Assembly: GCF_043641665.1 (NCBI RefSeq)
Contig: NC_092198.1
Location: 7,066,501-7,130,500 of the forward strand
Source of the DNA: Enoplosus armatus
Taxonomy: Eukaryota > Chordata > Actinopteri > Centrarchiformes > Enoplosidae
DNA: 64,000 bases
Reading direction: 5' to 3'
Shown: positions 10,801 through 23,477 of the stretch, one piece after another
Layout of the letters: every line of letters begins with the position of its first letter
Numbering within the stretch: position 1 is the stretch's first letter
The notes under the pieces: generated by a model
Database searches by the model: none
Told to the model about the DNA's origin: nothing
Seen by the model: the letters and a program-made list of their open reading frames with translations, nothing else
Translations under genes and position numbers: made by a program

Positions 10801-13800
10801 ACAGTGAATGGGCTGGGGCTGTCCTTTTACGCTACTCTAATCCTGCGGAATATATGTGTGCCCCGTGACTTTGATGCTACGCTACCAAAGCATTGGAAAC
10901 GGCTACCAGTGGAGCTACAACTGACTGCTGGCTTTCACCTCAGAAGAACATCTTGGAGAGCAAATTCAGCTGGATTCTGACATTGGCAGGAGGTGGGATG
11001 GAATCGTCTCGGGAAGGCTATTAGCACTTTCCAGACTCACATGTCACTCTCAAATTGCCACGCTTTGATGTATGGTCTATTTAAATACCACACACTGCCT
11101 TTCCCTTGACCTGTGGTAGTATTTAAATTGAACCCTGACTAGCAGTCCATAACAATGACACACAACACATAAAGAACTTGTTCTGTCAATTGTTCTACAA
11201 AAGGTTGGCCCATACATGAAGAGCTTTCCATGCCAAAAAAATGCTGGCTCTCAACCAGTGCAACTTTGCAGAAGAGATGGGCGTTCCCAGTTTGTCAGCC
11301 ATCTTGACGTTGGACAGTAATTGCAGCAAAAGACAAACTTGCACCTCGGCCATAGGCTGGGAACCAGACCTGCTCTTCAAAATGGATGTCAAGAGACTTG
11401 AGGCATCAGACACTAAGGTAATTGTTGCCGTCTTTCATTTTAGAGGAATGTGGACAGAGACAAAGGGGGGCAGGCCGCAAAACTATCATCATAATCTCTC
11501 CCTGGCTTTGTGTGTGATCCTCAAGCCCTTCTAATGAGAGGAGATAGGACGGGAGGAACATAGAGATGTGGGAGGGGTAAAAAAAGAAAGGTGTGTGAAA
11601 CAGAAAACACAGGACCGAGCGACTAAGAGACTAAGATACAAATCAGACTGCCTGTATGATATGTTTTAGACTGAGCATGTAATCTATCCAGCCTAGCGTC
11701 CCTTGCCCCTATTGGATGATTTGGCACCTCCCGATATATATCCAGTGCCAACGTTCAGTGCCAGCGCAGGCAGTAGTGTGTCCTGCTGGATGTCTGGGTC
11801 TCATAGACCTGCAATTGCCTTTTATAACCTTATCCATACTGTAGTTGCTGTGCGCAGATATTGTATAAAGTGAGAATTTTGAAAACACAATCTGGTGTTT
11901 TGCAATTATCTTGTTGGACGATGGGGTTGCAGTTTTCATTAGTTGTTCCTTAGGTTTGTATACAACAGAAAATTCTCTCAGATTTCAAAATATATTCTCA
12001 TATATATTCATATTCCTTCAAATATTTTCAAAGACCATGAAGCAAGAAATTCTGCAATATACATATTTTACATGATGAGTCTGTCTTCTTGTTGCCTGGA
12101 ATATTTTGCATCAACCACCTAAATTGGATTTTGAAGACAGCTGATCTGACAGAGTCTTCAGGCAGATTAGATGAAAGACCAGTAAAGAATGGGGAGACAG
12201 ACAGGGTGAACCCACAAACCAGACAGAGAGGTAGACCGGCAGACAGACCAAGAGAAAATGACAAGGAGAAAAAGGCAGATTCACAGACCAACCAGACAGA
12301 CAACTATCCTGTACTGCACTGCCCTTGCTTATCACACAGATATGTACACTCATGCATCTGGACATTTCACCTGCAGGCCACAGTTCAAGTATATATGCAA
12401 ATGCATACATCCTCTCTTTAACTGCAAAATCAGAGGAAAGTGCCATGATTACAATCATACCACTATTGTCTGTAATAAACAGGCAAGCTGGTGCTTCTGT
12501 GGAGGAGGGATTCAAGTGCTTGTTCACTTAAAAGTGAAAAGAATCCCTGAATAACTAATTAAAAAACATCTGAATACCAGTAGAAGACCTTGGTTTATAC
12601 TTTTGCGGATTTGATTAGTGGTGATTTGTCTATTCGCTGACAGGCGCTTGATGTTGGCGAGATAAGGGGAAAAAAGCCAAAGCTTTTGGCTGGGAAGCCC
12701 TATTATTCATGGGCAGCAGTTGAGTGTGTATTTCCATTAGATGTGTGAAGGCCTCTAAGGTCTAAGAATGCACTTTAATAGATACCTGTCAAATGTAATT
12801 AACTATGTTTTTCCTATATCATACGCTTTCCCATCGCCTCCAGCCAGAGGCTCCACAGTGTTTTGTGTGTGTGTGTGTGTGTATACAAGTACACATGCAT
12901 ATGTGTCTCTGTGTGTGAGAGAGACAAGAGTCTGTCTCAGCGCCTTTTGCCACCCAGCGATTGGAGACAGTTTTAATTGCAGCATGACAACCACAAGAAA
13001 GGACCAGAAGCCCCATAAAAGCCAAAGCAAGCTGGCAGCCGTCCCACAGTGGAAAGCTAGCCATGCCATAATTACAGGTAAAAAGACCTCTAGCACTGTA
13101 GCTCAGCACCGTGTTTATTTGACACCAATCATGCAACTATGCAGGTATCCCAACAATAACGTGTTCTGTCCCGACAGGACCGTGGTGCCTCTGAGAAAGA
13201 CTTGGACATCAACGGTAATCAAGGAATGTCTTGTGGCTTGGAGACTGAACCCTTGTCAGAACATGAAAGTGAGCAGGGAGACCTTGATTTTAAAGAGCTC
13301 AGATGAATTCACCAGTGCGAGTTACATTGTTCCCAGGCAGAGAGGAGCCTTGCGTGGCATCAATAATTCATTTTACAAGACTCACTTCTGCCTCCAGTGA
13401 GCAGGTCGATTTAAACGTTTTGATATCCAAGGGTACAACGGGAGACATTAAAGACACATTAGCAAAGTTAGTGACACCTCCTGCTGAAGGAGGAACACAT
13501 TGTTTTCTCGACTAAAGCAAGAGAGGATCACCTGTGCTCATTCCAGCAGCAGGTTTGAGATACACTGCCTTCTTTTCTTTGTAGCTGAGTATTTGGTTTT
13601 GTATGAGCAGAGGAATGTTTAATGACTGCATGCTTGATGGCACACACATTTAGCCTGGCCTATGGGAGGAGCACGGTTGTCTGTCAGAGTGACAATGGGG
13701 CTGGAAAAACGGGCTCCTGGGTGATGAACACTGCATGTATTTAAAGAAATTTGTCGAAGCGTAAGCTGAAAAAGATTTTAAGTCTGCTCAGCTCATTCAA

Positions 13801-14623
13801 ATCAGACCTCATCTCCCAAATTTTGAGCAATCACATTGGTAATCACTCCAATACATCGGCAGCGTAAATCAAAAACATTTTAGTGACAGCATCGGCCTCC
13901 ATTTGGAAATCCAGACCCTAGACCATAAATCTCACCTCTGTAAGTACTTTACGAGAGCACAATGTGTGTTTTATGTGTTCTTTATGAGTGTGGAAAGGCC
14001 ACATCTTGAATGACACTCACTGCCAGACCCACTGGAGGGGGGGAAAATACAAAAACGTTTTACAGGCTAATTTTCTATAACATATGCTCACTTTCCGCTA
14101 AGAAGGAGTCTGTGTAAAGATACAGGGCAACATGTTTCCTCTAACTGCTGTTGGCCTCTTTTTTTGTTCAGTTGTTCATTCACTGACTGTGTTATTTACT
14201 TGTATCCTGGTTGTGGTGATTTACTAGTTAGGTAATGACTGTCAAGGCAATTGGCTGCTAAAGTGGTGAACCGGGGCTCAAGTGAAGGGCAGTGTTTATC
14301 ATGGTATTGACTTTCTGACGAGGGTGCCACAGACTCTTTTGTCACTGGGCCACTCGAAGAGCTGGCCAAGGGAGGTCACGTGACCCACAAGCTCCTGCTA
14401 TCCCTGTTGTTTAATTCTTTAATCAGGTTGTTTTCTACCCTTTTTACATTTTTTAAAAAAAAATTGTTGAAGCGTCAAGATGAGAGCCACCAAGAAACCA
14501 CTGCCATGAGTGAAGGCTAACATGATGAACTGAGCGGCAGGAAAGACTGAAGAAAACAGCTGGAGATTTGGATAATAATGTTAGCCAACTGGCGCACCCA
14601 CACATCCCCAAAAAAGGAAAGCC
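10801..14623. other. Intergenic sequence with one GT microsatellite; no gene recognised
   Basis: Open frames here (such as 12111-12527 on minus and 12768-13400 on plus) lack domains and overlap the GT repeat at 12864-12882 or purine-rich runs. Around 12590-12780 and 12950-13130 the sequence is complex and could be conserved noncoding DNA. No transposon was recognised. Confidence 0.55.
12864..12882. repeat. (GT)n microsatellite
   Basis: Pure GT dinucleotide run of 19 bp followed by looser GT-rich sequence to about 12920. Confidence 0.9.
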
Positions 14624-14712
14624 TAAAGGAAGAGTTCGATATTTGGGAAATGTGTTTGATTGATACCACTCTCATGTCTGTATGCTAGATATGCAGCTAA
14701 GGCCACCGCACG
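14624..14712 (+). mobile_element. Foldback MITE, copy B (left end fragment)
   Basis: TAAAGGAAGAGTTCGATATTTGGG at the start matches the family terminus, with an internal deletion before TTGATACCACTCTCATGTCT and ATGCTAGATATGCAGCTA. Only the left end is kept. Confidence 0.65.
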
Positions 14713-16119
14713 TAATTTCCCAACTTGCAGCCAAACATGGCTCGTCCAATGGGGCGAGGAGGTTGATACCGCATAAAGAACATCTACTACAGATTACTGG
14801 TTTTATGATTATTACACCAGTATTGTGGTGTATTTTCTGTTTTTGTGTTGAGATCATAATGTTGAACTCGTCACTAAGAAACATGTTTAATTGCAGAGGA
14901 GAATCAGTCACCTGGCAGACAGTTTGTGTGAAAATTTGTAACTCCAAAATCCAAATCTTCAATTAATTCCTGTGAATTCCACCATAGGATTTATTAGATG
15001 CCACTTTTGACAGTTAATTTCAAATAAGAGTTTTGATCGGTGTTCCCAGGGGACTCTTGGCACTTACAAACATATGGTGTCCAGCTGTCTATACATTTTC
15101 CAAAGATGTCCGTGATCTACCGTCAAATCTAAAAGGAAAAGATATTTTGCAACTAACTCTACTGTTACTTAATGATGATGATTCTATGCAGTTAAATTCA
15201 ATGCTACAGAAGCTGCTGGCTAGCTTGACAGCAGTGAAGATATGAATTGTTCAGCGATGGATACCAGCGCATAAGCTTCATGGTGGAAAGGAGTTACAGT
15301 GCATGCAGGATGTTGTGGTTATGGAGCTTTTTACTGCCAGAATTCACAAAGTAAAGGCTTCTAGAGAATAGAAACAAGGGAAGGAACTGCATCAGCGATC
15401 AAGAGGCTGCTCACCAGATGAACTTCACTGATTGTATTTAAATAACCTTACCTAGTTCTTTTTTCATGCCCTGTTATATGTTACATGATGCTATGTTTTG
15501 TCATTTAAACCACCGCCACCAACAGCAGCAGTAGTAGGTGGGTGGTTTGACATACTCTGGTGGTGTATCGCAGGAGATAAAAGAGTGGGCTGAGTTTGAT
15601 CAATAGGGAAACGGACTGACTGGCCACCAGCACGCTTGTCTGTGTCACTTGGCGCTGATGAACTCTACCCTGAGCTTCAAAAGAGGAGGCGGAAGAAAAT
15701 CTGGAGGAGACCACACACAATCGCGAGAGGGAGGGTGGCCTCTGATCTGTTGACAGAGATGATGAACTAGGGGGATTTCATACCTGGAGTGATAGCATGT
15801 CATCTGGGTCAAGTCATCGTGAAATGAGACTGTACTGCCAATAGTACAGAAATATGGTTGTCATAAATTTTTATGATCAATTCCAGGAGTTACAGTATTT
15901 GTAATAGTAACACTGAATGAATGGGACTTTGTAAAACATTTTATTTAACTGATTATTATACATTTCATTATCATTTCCCAGGCACAATCATGTAATCTTA
16001 TAGGGGCTGCTGTCAGTGGTGAAACTCCTCTTTTACAATATGTTTGTAATGGTTAAGGTTTGGTAGGCTATATGACTGTGAGACCGACATCAACAAAACA
16101 GTCTCCTCAGACTCAACAG
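14713..16119. other. Intergenic sequence, no gene recognised
   Basis: No coding exon or known repeat beyond the flanking MITE copies. Some of the sequence just after 14712 may be further diverged MITE body. Confidence 0.5.
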
Positions 16120-16553
16120 ACTCTCATGACTGTACAGTAAATATGAAGCTACAGCCAGAATCACATAAGCTTAGCGTAGCACAAAGACTGGAAACAAAGG
16201 GAAACAGCTAGGTTTGCTCTATCTAAAGGTAACAAAATCTATTTACCAGCACCTCTAAAGCTCACGGATTAGCATTGTATATCTCTTTCTTTAATCTGTA
16301 CCAAAATTGAAGCATAAAAAACACTTATTTCTTAGCCTGGCAACCAGTGGACACTTCAGGAAGTCACTAACAAATAGTCCAGCACCCCCCGTAAAACTTT
16401 TTTTACGAATTAAACAAACGAGATATAACATTTTAATCAATGAACTTTAGAGGTGCTGGAAGTTACTATTTGGCTGGCCTAAACTGTACCCTTTGTTTTC
16501 AACCCAAAAAAGCAAATACGCTTATTTTCCAAAATGTCGAACTATTCCTTTAA
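16120..16553 (+). mobile_element. Foldback MITE, copy C (most complete, palindromic halves)
   Basis: The left half carries AAATATGAAGCTACAGCCAG and CCAGCACCTCTAAAGCTCAC (16246-16265). The right half carries the inverse, TGAACTTTAGAGGTGCTGG (16441-16459), and ends in AAAATGTCGAACTATTCCTTTA at 16531-16552. Read on the minus strand, that end is the same terminus as the left end of copies A and B. The element is therefore a long imperfect palindrome. Its outer left end (about 100 bp) is missing. There is no coding capacity. Confidence 0.75.
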
Positions 16554-16795
16554 ATCAAAATAGTAATAGTACACAAAGTACCAAACACACAATGATGCAC
16601 TGTCTCACTGAGCCACATAGGTATAGAGGCTACGGTATGAGAGTATGTTCATAAATAGACACACAAAGACACGCCCACATATGTATAGTATGTGCACATG
16701 AAGTATGAGACACACGACGTGCTGCTACGAGTTACCTTAATGCTACTACTTTGTTGTGCTACACGATATCCAAACATGCATTTCTCTCTCTTTTC

Positions 16796-16798
<3 letters not shown>

Positions 16799-16841
<43 letters not shown>
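16799..16841. repeat. (CA)n microsatellite
   Basis: Uninterrupted CA dinucleotides for about 43 bp. Confidence 0.95.
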
Positions 16842-16843
<2 letters not shown>

Positions 16844-17936
16844 TTTGCTCTCTCTCATGACTATAAATTTGCATATCTAGAAAATATTTCCTGGTAAGTA
16901 GAGCAATGGCAGCTCTCAGGAGAGACGCAGACACAGATAGAAATTTGTATTAAAAAGAAGAAACATCTAAGCAAAAAAAGAACAAAACCACGGTACACCA
17001 TTACTTTAATGATCCATCATGTTCAAAGAAATCTTATTCACAATCCTGCTGCAATAAACAAGGGAATGAAACACTGGAGTAAAGTGCTTTTCATTTGGTT
17101 CTTGCATGCAGCAGATGTTTGCTCTTCTCTCCTCCTCTTCTGTAGTTTTTCGCCACATTTTCTCAAACAGATCATGTTTCTGCTGCACATTATACCGTTA
17201 AAGATCGGTTGAACTGATCACAGTACACTACAATGGGTTAAAGGTCAGATTCCCTTTGTATGTCCTCGACCACCATAGGAATGTGGGTGTGTCTTCTCCA
17301 GTCTCCTTTCCCCGCACAGGCCAATACATTGTAGGTTCAGAGTTCAAAGGTTATGAGTCCCAGGAGGTGTCAACCCCATTACCCAAGAGCGCATCAACCC
17401 AACCCGGGGGCTTTCTTAGTATTTATGTAACCTCTGACCTCTCTCTACTGGGTAGGCTCCCTCTTTCTGTCCTCCAGTCTCCAGTTTACTCCCTTCTTCC
17501 AGGGGTTTCAGGGTTCAAGTTCACTGTCAGCGCAGCCCAGACATGTTGAGGCCATCCAGTGCTTCGTCTCAGGCGAAACACTGTTTGAATCTGCCCCTCC
17601 CATCTGTATATGTTGCGCAATCGTGCGTGTTTTGGTTGAAACGGTGACAAGTATGTAAGTAAGTGATTTACTTAAATGATATTTATTTTGCTAAACAGTT
17701 TTATTTAAAATGATATCTTCTATGTTTGATCATGTGGGAGCCATCAGACACACCTTTTTTTCTCTCATGTTTTGTACAAGCAGCCAAAGTATACAAAAAT
17801 ACATAAAACTTTTTCACAAAAGATAAAAAGAGAGCCAGTGTTATTTTTTGCAATAAACAATCGACAACATAAGCTTCAAAGTGAATTATTGGTAACAGCA
17901 GTTTAGGAAACAGTCTCACCACGAGGTCCATTTAAT

Positions 17937-18028
17937 AGCTGTTCTGGAGCTTTCGATATCACATGATCTTCATCAGCAGATTCTGCCCAGTGGCAATGTA
18001 ATTGACTTTAAGAAGCTCCAGAACAGTT
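17937..18028. repeat. Inverted repeat with 60-bp loop
   Basis: The left arm AGCTGTTCTGGAGCTT (17937-17952) matches the reverse complement of AAGCTCCAGAACAGTT (18013-18028) at 15 of 16 positions. It is probably the end of an old foldback DNA element; the family was not named. Confidence 0.6.
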
Positions 18029-18279
18029 ATGGTGAAACAATCAATCAATCAACAATATATGAAAGCTGTTGTGTTTGAGCTTACCTTTATATGCCTACAT
18101 CCTAATAAACATTGCCTCAAGAGCCTCAAATGACACCGACGGCACCGTGTTCATAAGGGCAGCCAAACTGGATCGGCTTCGACTGATATACGGAACAGAG
18201 ACTCACCGTCCAGGATCCTTCCTTCCCTCTCCACCCCTCTTTCTCTTTAACGCCTGATTGTTTAAGTGATAAGTGACGG

Positions 18280-18500
18280 TGATGGATGAGCCGGGCTTTG
18301 TGTAATTATTGTCCTGGTTATCATTGTCACTGCTGATAGCATACATCAACGTGTCCCAGCCCATTTTGCATGTGATAAACAGAAGCCAGAAAAAAAAAGC
18401 ACATTGAAATCATTTGTGAACAGACCCCTGGAATGTAAACACACGGGGCAGGCTAATGGAGGGTCCCGGCCGGTACGAGCGCTGATGGTGTGAAATCACG
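18280..18500. promoter_or_regulatory. Candidate conserved noncoding element
   Basis: Complex sequence with TAATTA at 18303-18308, CATTGTCA near 18324, TTTTGCATGTG near 18364 and CpG-containing GGTCCCGGCCGGTACGAGCG at 18462-18481. It has no open frame of note. Confidence 0.3.
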
Positions 18501-18739
18501 ACTATCGTGCGATGCCGTGATTGCAATGTTTTTACCGTGTAGCTGCTATAACCAATGCCAAATGATCAGGGCAATGGACTACACACCCAAACACGCACAC
18601 ACACTCTTTCTCTACCAGCTCGGAGGCCCTGATATACTTGGCCTTTTTCCTCACTCACTGCATGTCCAAGCTTATCCAAACAAAGCTTCTTTTAAAGAGG
18701 AGTCATTCAGTCATTTTATATACTTTGTCAGAGGTGATT

Positions 18740-18900
18740 AACCGATTCTAACGCTTTATCATGCATCTATGAGACTTGACAGCCCTTAGGTGATGTCATC
18801 TTTGAGGATGATTTATGGATTATGGCAATTAGCGCTCAGATAAAGGCTATTATTAGAGTTCATTTTCCTTTTACACACGACTGTGTGCATTGTAATGTCT
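18740..18900. promoter_or_regulatory. Candidate conserved noncoding element
   Basis: Dense motif content: the CRE-like TGATGTCA at 18791-18798, GGATTATGG at about 18817 and CAATTAGCGCTCAGATAAAG at about 18826-18845. It is non-repetitive and noncoding. Confidence 0.3.
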
Positions 18901-19039
18901 CTTCGAGGAACATCTACGCAGTACCTGTGTGAAGATAGAATCTAATGCAAGATAAGGACTGGCTTGAGGAAGTCAGTGTTTAATCCACATGCTATCTAGA
19001 CATTGATGTTTCTCACACGTTGACGTGGTGAGATATCAT

Positions 19040-19350
19040 CTGCCATTTGCTACATTTGCCTGAATTGAGTGTTATCCATAATAATAATAATAGCAGCAGC
19101 TCCTGTTATCGTTGATCCATCACAATAAAATGAGCCTTGAAATAATCTATTGCCATTACCTTTTTTGCTGTGCTGCCTCTGCGTCTGTCTCATTCTCTCT
19201 CGGACTAGAGCGAACGTGACCTCTGACCCCGAGCTCTGTGGCTGACTGAGCATTATGAGATGCTAATTGGCCATGTAACAATGTATCAAACAGTGATATA
19301 CTGCCATGTAAAATGTGGAAAACACATTGTAGAATAATTAGCATTGCCAA
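19040..19350. promoter_or_regulatory. Candidate conserved noncoding element
   Basis: Contains TGCTAATTGGCCATGTAACA at 19261-19280, a direct TGACCTCTGACC (19217-19228) resembling a nuclear-receptor half-site pair, and AT-rich spacers. No coding signal. Confidence 0.28.
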
Positions 19351-22229
19351 TTCTTTCTCTGGTTTTCTCTGGTCTCTGCTTCAATTTAGCAGGTCATTTT
19401 TAAAGCAAGTACTTTGACAAATTCATTTCATTCATGTCTTTCTTTTTGTATTCTCTGGTCAAGTTTTTAAGAATTTCAAGAATTTAGTGTTTACTTACAT
19501 TCTAGTATCGAGAACAATTATTGCAAAATTGTGTCAATTATTGGGTATTTTATCAGTATGCTTATTATGAAAGTGTCCTGGAACAAATATGTTTGCATGC
19601 AGTATAAATTAACTTTACAACTCATTTCTCAATCCACAAAATGCTCAACTAGCTTGAGTTTTCAGTGCTCACAAAGCAAATCTAAGGTACATTTAAGGAA
19701 ACATTTAAGGTACGGTCTATAGTTGTAGTTTTTCCTTCATAAAGAAAAAATGCAAATATTTGTTCTACTATAGTGTACTTACACCAAAAGAGTAGCAATC
19801 TTTACAGTCCTCTCGTCACTTAATTCCACTTCTGTTCAGCCCACGAAGGAATCTGTCCTCTCTTTGCCAGTTTGAAATGTCACCTGATCCCATCAATTAC
19901 AATCTGCTCCACAGACAAACTCTCCCTCACGCCTTAATGGACGTTTCAGGAGATTAGATGTCTGACATTGAACTGAAAGGCTAAAAGACCAGAGAGAAGT
20001 CACCTGGGGTCATTTAAGAGAATAGTGACTTAACAGCAGAAAGTGACACCTAACACCTGTAAGGGCTTTCTGCTTATTCCTGTAGTGCTATGCCATGTAA
20101 GTGCAGTGTAGAGCAAGTAATTACACATTAAACCGGTTTACCCGTTCAAGGATTCATTCAATCATTCATACATCAAACACTATTAGGTGTTTTGTCGCTG
20201 TAAAAAAACTCACCTCAAAATTGAACTTTTCATGAGTTAGAAAAAACAAAAAAATAAAAATATGTATTTTATAATAATTATTCATGTTGATGCATAAAGT
20301 AAATAACCTGGTTGGGAACAAAAAAGGAATTAAGTTAAAATAATGGTACAATGTTGATCCTAGGTTGTTAAATCCAGGTGTAAAAAAATAGATTTTTCCA
20401 ACAAATGTGTTGGTTTGTCGTCCAGCATTTCAGTATAAATCTAGAACACTTTCCTCAATGTAAAATAAGTAAATAAATGCCTGTTTTTTTAAGTTGAATA
20501 TACTAACAAACTGACAAGGACTTGTGAAACCCTTTTTAGGGCTTGAGGTGTAATGCTGTGCAAGCTGATACAGTGGCTCTCTTGGTGAGAACGCACGGTC
20601 ATGTTCCTGTGTTAAGATTTTATATAAAGATTGAGTTTCAGTGTCGGAATCACACATTTTTGTTCCCCCGTCAGCCGAGGAGACGAGGAGCAATTTAAGG
20701 GCCCTAAAGGCAGATCAATCAATGCTGGTCTGTGGAAGTTGAACTGTTGGAAAGGTCAGACGGGTCAGGGAGCGCTGAGAGTTCACCGCTGGCTGCCTGA
20801 AGCTGTCCCTCCGTCAGCCTGAAGAATAGGTCATTGTCACAGGGAGGTACTGTCGCTTATCCCAATTTTAATTGGTAGTCTGGGTCCAAAAAATCAAAAG
20901 CCAGTTATTTTGGATGATTGAGAAATTAAATATATTGTAGAATATCTGGGAGTGCTTTGAGTGAAAATCAGGTGTGTTCAGCTGCACGCAGTACAATGGA
21001 TGACCTGAAATGACAGCAGCTTGGATACATGAGCCACTAAGTACCCCATAAAGTACCTTCACGCCTCTCCTTCTCTCTCTTTCCTTCTCCCTCTGTCTCG
21101 CTTTCTAACCCCCCCTCCTCTCCATCTGTCTATTTCTATAGCCCTGTCTTACTCTCTCACCCCCCCCCCCACCCCCACCCTCTTTTTTTTTTCTTCATAG
21201 ACAGATGATACGCTGTCCTCCTTCCAACACCCTCGCAGTAGCATATTTCTCTCCCTGGAGCAAGTAACTCTGTCTTCTGCCTGTGTCCACACTCCTGCCC
21301 CCTCCCAACAACACGACCCAGGACAAGCATGGCCTGCAGCTTCGATGGCCCTCCGTGGAACAAAAACACACGCTGCCTCTCAAAAGCCTCCTTTATCCGC
21401 GGCGAACAAAAAGACGGCTTCACCTCCGCACTGTTCCCACCATTAGGCCCTGGCCTGGACCCTTTTTTCCTTGTCCTCTCCTCTATTCCCTCCTGCTCAC
21501 ACTCCCACCAGGTTCCTTTCAGCATGGGGCAGTGGGGGTGCGAGGTACGCCCTTTATGTTCACATGTGTCCATGCTGGTTTACTCTGTCAGACTAGCCCC
21601 CTTCACAAAAGATGTGCAAAGAGATTGACCAGCAGCTTTTGACGCGGCCACCCCCATTCAGATATGAATGAGCATGGGTGGAAAAACACACCTGCACCTT
21701 TATGTGTGTGGGTTCACAGCTAATGCTGGAGGGGTATGTCTGCTCCCGGGTGACTTGGAAGTTTGGAATTAAGCCTGAAATCAACTCTGATTCAGGCTGA
21801 GGAGTCAGGCTGAAATGGGATAAACTGCTTGGATATGTGTTTGACCAGGGCTGAACTTGACCAGGTAAGCTGGGTCAGACTTGTGTGGAAAAGGTTTTTT
21901 TTTTTTTCACCCCTCCATGTCACAATATTTTGATATCATGAGCAAATTATATGTTCTCTTGTTCAACATATGGGAGCACCGTTCAATCAACGAGATCTAA
22001 CGATGCGGTGGCAAATTTGCATTGCGTGAATACAAAGTGGGTCATTTGGAAGCGTTGTTGGCATGTAGACCCTGTCATAAAACCAAATGCGTTTACATAT
22101 TCAGTAAATGCCCCTGTTCAATGTAATGTTCACCCTTTCATTCGTTCCTCCTTCGGAAAAAAAACACCAAACGAGATGCCTGGGCCATTTGACTCTGACT
22201 GGGTCCATGAAGAAATCATTATCCCCGTG
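19351..22229. other. Intergenic sequence with a polypyrimidine tract; no gene recognised
   Basis: 19351-20450 is AT-rich filler. 21061-21195 is a C/T tract with a C13-type run near 21161-21173 and a T-run. Open frames on both strands across 21157-21642 overlap this tract and one another, and no domain is seen. No transposon recognised. Confidence 0.55.
21061..21195. repeat. Polypyrimidine (C/T) low-complexity tract
   Basis: About 130 bp of mostly C and T on the plus strand, including runs of C near 21160-21175 and T near 21183-21193. Confidence 0.85.
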
Positions 22230-22520
22230 ACCCGGAGCTATTAATTCCATCTCTCACTCCTCCCTCTGTCTCTCATTTCTCTCATTCTCTAGACAAATTC
22301 ATTTACATGAAAGACCACTCACACTGGCGCGGGCCTGCAGGTAAATGACAATCTAACCAACGATTTCATGCAATATTACCATCTCTCAGCTGCGCACGCA
22401 GTCCACGGGCTGTGGTAAGTGTATCATTAATAAATCTGCCCCTTTCCCATGACTGAAGGGATCAACATGTTTTAATTATCCTGCCGTGATTTGAACTCGA
22501 TCAGCGTAGCGTTCAGTTAC
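22230..22520. promoter_or_regulatory. Candidate conserved noncoding element
   Basis: Complex sequence: GCTATTAATTCC near 22237, CTGGCGCGGGCCTGCAGGTA at 22324-22343, ATCATTAATAAATC near 22423 and TTTAATTATC at 22471-22480. No coding frame. It has the look of a homeodomain-responsive enhancer, unproven. Confidence 0.33.
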
Positions 22521-22856
22521 ACAAACATTCCACCAGCAAGCGAGATAAACACTCTGCCTCCGCACTCTGCATACAGAAAGCGGTGCAGGGACAAGGTAAG
22601 ACACGGTCAGACTCTCTTTTTATTTTCTGTTTGTCTGTCTGTCTGGGTATTGCCATAGTAGAGCTGTATGGTTTGTTTAGTGGAGCAGAACGACAGACAG
22701 TGTGTCCTGACAAGTCTGGACCTGGTTGTGTCTGATCAGCCACGGCAGTGCAGACATAAAAAGACAAGCGGGGGAGAGACATGTATATCTTAATGTGGTT
22801 TCAATATTTAAACAGAATTAAAAAAAGAGTTTAATGCTTTGTTTTTATTGAATTAA

Positions 22857-23000
22857 CACTGGCTCCCGGTCGGGACCCTTCCTCGGGGTCCCTAGATAAA
22901 TGTGAGGGATCAAAATATGATTAAAGAGATATACATATATATATCTTATATATGTCTTTAACCTCTTTAAATATATATATATATATGTATATATTTATAC

Positions 23001-23034
<34 letters not shown>

Positions 23035-23195
23035 AAATATACACATTTCTGTTACACTAAATTGGGTTTATTGTTTCTTACTTTCTTGTGAAATACTGAA
23101 TACTTCCAAGTCCTCCAGAAATCCTTCAAACAATCTGAGAAGGAAAACTCACTAAGGCCATCGAGGTCACAAGCCATAAAGGATAAGAACCACTG
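22857..23195 (-). mobile_element. Charlie-like hAT non-autonomous element with internal TA expansion
   Basis: Read on the minus strand, the element starts CAGTGGTTCTTATCCTTTAT (from 23195), the usual Charlie-type hAT terminus. The opposite end reads CACTGGCTCCCGGTCGGGAC on plus, with GGGTCCCTAGATAAATGTGA following. An AT-repeat (22928-23041) sits inside. Flanking 8-mers do not match, so no target duplication survives. No transposase frame. Confidence 0.6.
22928..23041. repeat. (TA)n repeat with flanking inverted arms
   Basis: Alternating TA runs at 22968-22986 and 23001-23026. The flanks GTATATATTTATACATATAT (from 22987) and TATGTATGTATAAATATAC (to 23041) are near inverse complements, so the block could extrude a cruciform. 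Confidence 0.8.
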
Positions 23196-23441
23196 ATCCA
23201 GAACTAGAACAGATAGTTATACTAGTTTTATCTTACTTCATGAGGTGAACTTGCCAGACAGTCTCAAAAATCGAGCAATTGCCTTTTCTTTTAAAACAAG
23301 TATTCAAAATTATTGTTTTGTTTGTTGCTGTCTGCACCTTCATGCGTAGTTCACAATGGGAGAGCAGCATGAATACTTGGACTGGGACCTCAGCATTTCA
23401 CAGGAACAGGCTCAGGCAGTAAGTCACTCAGCCACAGCCTG

Positions 23442-23443
<2 letters not shown>

Positions 23444-23476
<33 letters not shown>
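23444..23476. repeat. (GT)n microsatellite
   Basis: About 33 bp of GT; a looser CA-rich patch follows at 23573-23660. Confidence 0.95.

Positions 23477-23477
<1 letters not shown>

Larger units (their letters stand above)
16554..18279. other. Intergenic sequence with CA repeat and a short inverted repeat
   Basis: Apart from the microsatellite at 16799-16841 and the inverted repeat at 17937-18028, nothing is recognised. Open frames at 16649-16934 are CA-repeat artefacts. Confidence 0.55.

Noticed and set aside
12768..13400. 210-codon plus-strand frame
   Set aside because: Overlaps a GT array and two antisense frames; no domain or splice context.
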